IMG/VR virus record: IMGVR_UViG_3300025061_000148 | Coordinates: 1 to 37,537 of that record | Direction: 5' to 3' (one strand) | DNA: 37,537 nt | Source of the DNA: a virus | Shown here: in pieces, positions 36,510 through 37,537 of the stretch | Layout: the number at the start of each line of letters is the position of its first letter | Position numbering within the stretch: position 1 is the first letter of the stretch | Notes under the pieces: generated by a model | What the model saw: the letters and a program-made list of their open reading frames with translations, nothing else | What the model was told of the DNA's origin: nothing | Databases searched by the model: none | Position numbers and translations under genes: made by a program

Positions 36510-37537
36510 AAAAAGCGGCGCAACATCGCGCCGCTGTAATTTCATCGATCGACACCGGCACGTTTGATTACCAAATCACTTTCCCCCGCAGTAAGAACGC
36601 CCGCAAGTTCATGCGCCAAGATCGGCTAGACAATTACCTGCGGCAGTGGCTAAACGCTAAGCGCCCTAGCTTGAAAGCGTCCACGATCAAAACCTATGAC
36701 ACCATCATCGAGCGGCTACTGATACCTGAGATGGGGCATTTGCTGCTGGCAGAGGTTACGCGGCCGCTGGTACGTAACTGGCTAGCGTCACTCTCCTGCG
36801 GCAACAAACGCCTCAGCAACATTCTTATGGTACTGCGTTCGGCACTCAGTGATGCCATGCATGATGAGCTGCTCGATACCAACCCTTTGCAGGGCTGGCA
36901 CTACCGGTTAAAAGAAGCACCAGGCCCCAAGAAAGGGCCAGACCCATTCACGCGTGAAGAACAGGAGGCGATCCTCTCGGCCACACGCCCCGAGGTGCGA
37001 CCGCTGTTTCAGTTTGCGTTCTGGACTGGCTTGCGCCCTAGCGAATATATCGCCCTGGAGTGGGGTGACATCGATTGGCACCGCATGGAAATCATCGTAA
37101 ACAAATCCATCACCACCGCTGCCAAGGGAGAGGCAGAAGATACGAAGACCTCAGCAGGCAGGCGAACGGTCGCGCTGTTACCGCCTGCGGCCGAGGCGTT
37201 AAAGCAGCAAAAGAAATACACGATGCTCCACCCCAGCGGACGCATCTTCCTGTGGCCACGTAGCCAGAAGGTGTTTAGCGGTGATAGCGACATACGCGAA
37301 AAGCTCTGGCGCCCCGCCGTGATACGTTCCGGCGTTCGGTACCGTACGCTCTATCAAACGCGGCACACTTTCGGCTCAATGATGCTGTCAGCAGGAGAAC
37401 CCTTAGCATGGGTTAGCAAACAAATGGGGCACCGTGATGTAGTATTCACCGCCAGGACATACGCGCAGTGGATACCGAACACGTCACCAGAGCTGGGATT
37501 GAGAGCAGTCGAGATGTTTGGGGGTAGTCAGCTTTAA
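36380..37537 (+). CDS. int: Tyrosine integrase
   Basis: 385 aa, complete; its TAA is the last codon of the window. Residues ~1-65 are the arm-binding domain (DUF3596 type, EGVRIASTSSIEIDFYYQGTRCRERLKL), ~80-170 the SAM-like core-binding domain, ~185-365 the catalytic domain. Catalytic residues: Arg219 (TGLRPSE), Lys256 (DTKTSAGRR), Arg328 (YQTRHTF, with Tyr325 at the usual His position, common in this branch), His351 (GHRD) and nucleophile Tyr361 (TARTYAQW). It inserts and, with Xis, excises the prophage. The attachment site should lie just beyond the window. Confidence 0.95.
   Translation: MGNKGSSYEGVRIASTSSIEIDFYYQGTRCRERLKLQPSPANLKKAAQHRAAVISSIDTGTFDYQITFPRSKNARKFMRQDRLDNYLRQWLNAKRPSLKASTIKTYDTIIERLLIPEMGHLLLAEVTRPLVRNWLASLSCGNKRLSNILMVLRSALSDAMHDELLDTNPLQGWHYRLKEAPGPKKGPDPFTREEQEAILSATRPEVRPLFQFAFWTGLRPSEYIALEWGDIDWHRMEIIVNKSITTAAKGEAEDTKTSAGRRTVALLPPAAEALKQQKKYTMLHPSGRIFLWPRSQKVFSGDSDIREKLWRPAVIRSGVRYRTLYQTRHTFGSMMLSAGEPLAWVSKQMGHRDVVFTARTYAQWIPNTSPELGLRAVEMFGGSQL

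Noticed and set aside
1-37537. Attachment sites or tRNA genes in the window
   Set aside because: The window ends at the integrase stop and begins at a tail gene stop; I found no tRNA-like cloverleaf and no repeat shared by the two ends.

Overview
This window is almost an entire temperate, tailed, lambda-like siphovirus prophage. The first base of the window is the last base of a tail gene's stop codon, and the last base completes the integrase stop codon. No host flank, attL/attR, tRNA or rRNA is visible. The DNA is moderately GC-rich, with Gram-negative lysis genes (endolysin, holin, and an i-spanin overlapping an o-spanin lipoprotein). A gammaproteobacterial host is therefore likely. A halophile such as a Halomonas relative is my guess from overall protein style, not something the sequence proves.

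Late region (1-23.1 kb, minus strand, read right to left). Lysis genes come first (endolysin, holin, Rz, Rz1), then a probable cos segment. The head genes follow in canonical lambda order: Nu1-like small terminase, GpA-like large terminase, gpW-like joiner, portal, S49 protease with a nested scaffold start, gpD-like decoration protein, gpE-like capsid, an FI-position protein carrying three identical 60-bp repeats, and an FII-like joiner. The tail genes are a Z-like protein, tail terminator, a small protein, tail tube, and G/GT chaperones joined by a -1 frameshift at A AAA AAC. A secreted 'moron' is followed by a 2,189-residue tape measure protein carrying about ten EF-hand calcium loops. Three distal tail proteins end the region.

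Switch and early regions (23.1-30.5 kb). A Q-like antiterminator lies upstream of a terminator in front of the lysis genes. The right operon (minus strand) runs cro, CII, a DksA/TraR zinc finger, a PriCT/Toprim primase and a VapE-type helicase. A 273-bp non-coding segment after the helicase carries twelve GTGAC/GTCAC repeats, partly 9 bp apart and arranged as inverted arms around a Z-DNA-prone palindrome; it is a good origin candidate. A three-gene cassette centred on a two-TM, SLATT-like protein sits on the opposite strand inside the right operon. The cI repressor (LexA/S24 type, probably leaderless) and a BRCT-domain protein run on the plus strand.

Left operon (30.4-37.5 kb, plus strand). 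pL overlaps CI-type operators and drives small hypothetical genes, a KilAC antirepressor domain, a DUF2303/YfdQ-like protein, a DEDD exonuclease, a two-TM protein, a zinc-motif protein, an ASCH-like protein, excisionase and tyrosine integrase. Most genes are coupled by ATGA overlaps.

The most unusual non-coding signal is a family of stem-loops in both early operons. Three have exactly 9-bp stems of unrelated sequence and exactly 20-nt loops sharing CCCACCAC(A/G)G; a fourth, shorter-looped relative lies further down the left operon. They resemble cis-acting RNA control sites such as nut/put elements, but fit no element I know. No gene-free stretch exceeds about 275 bases.
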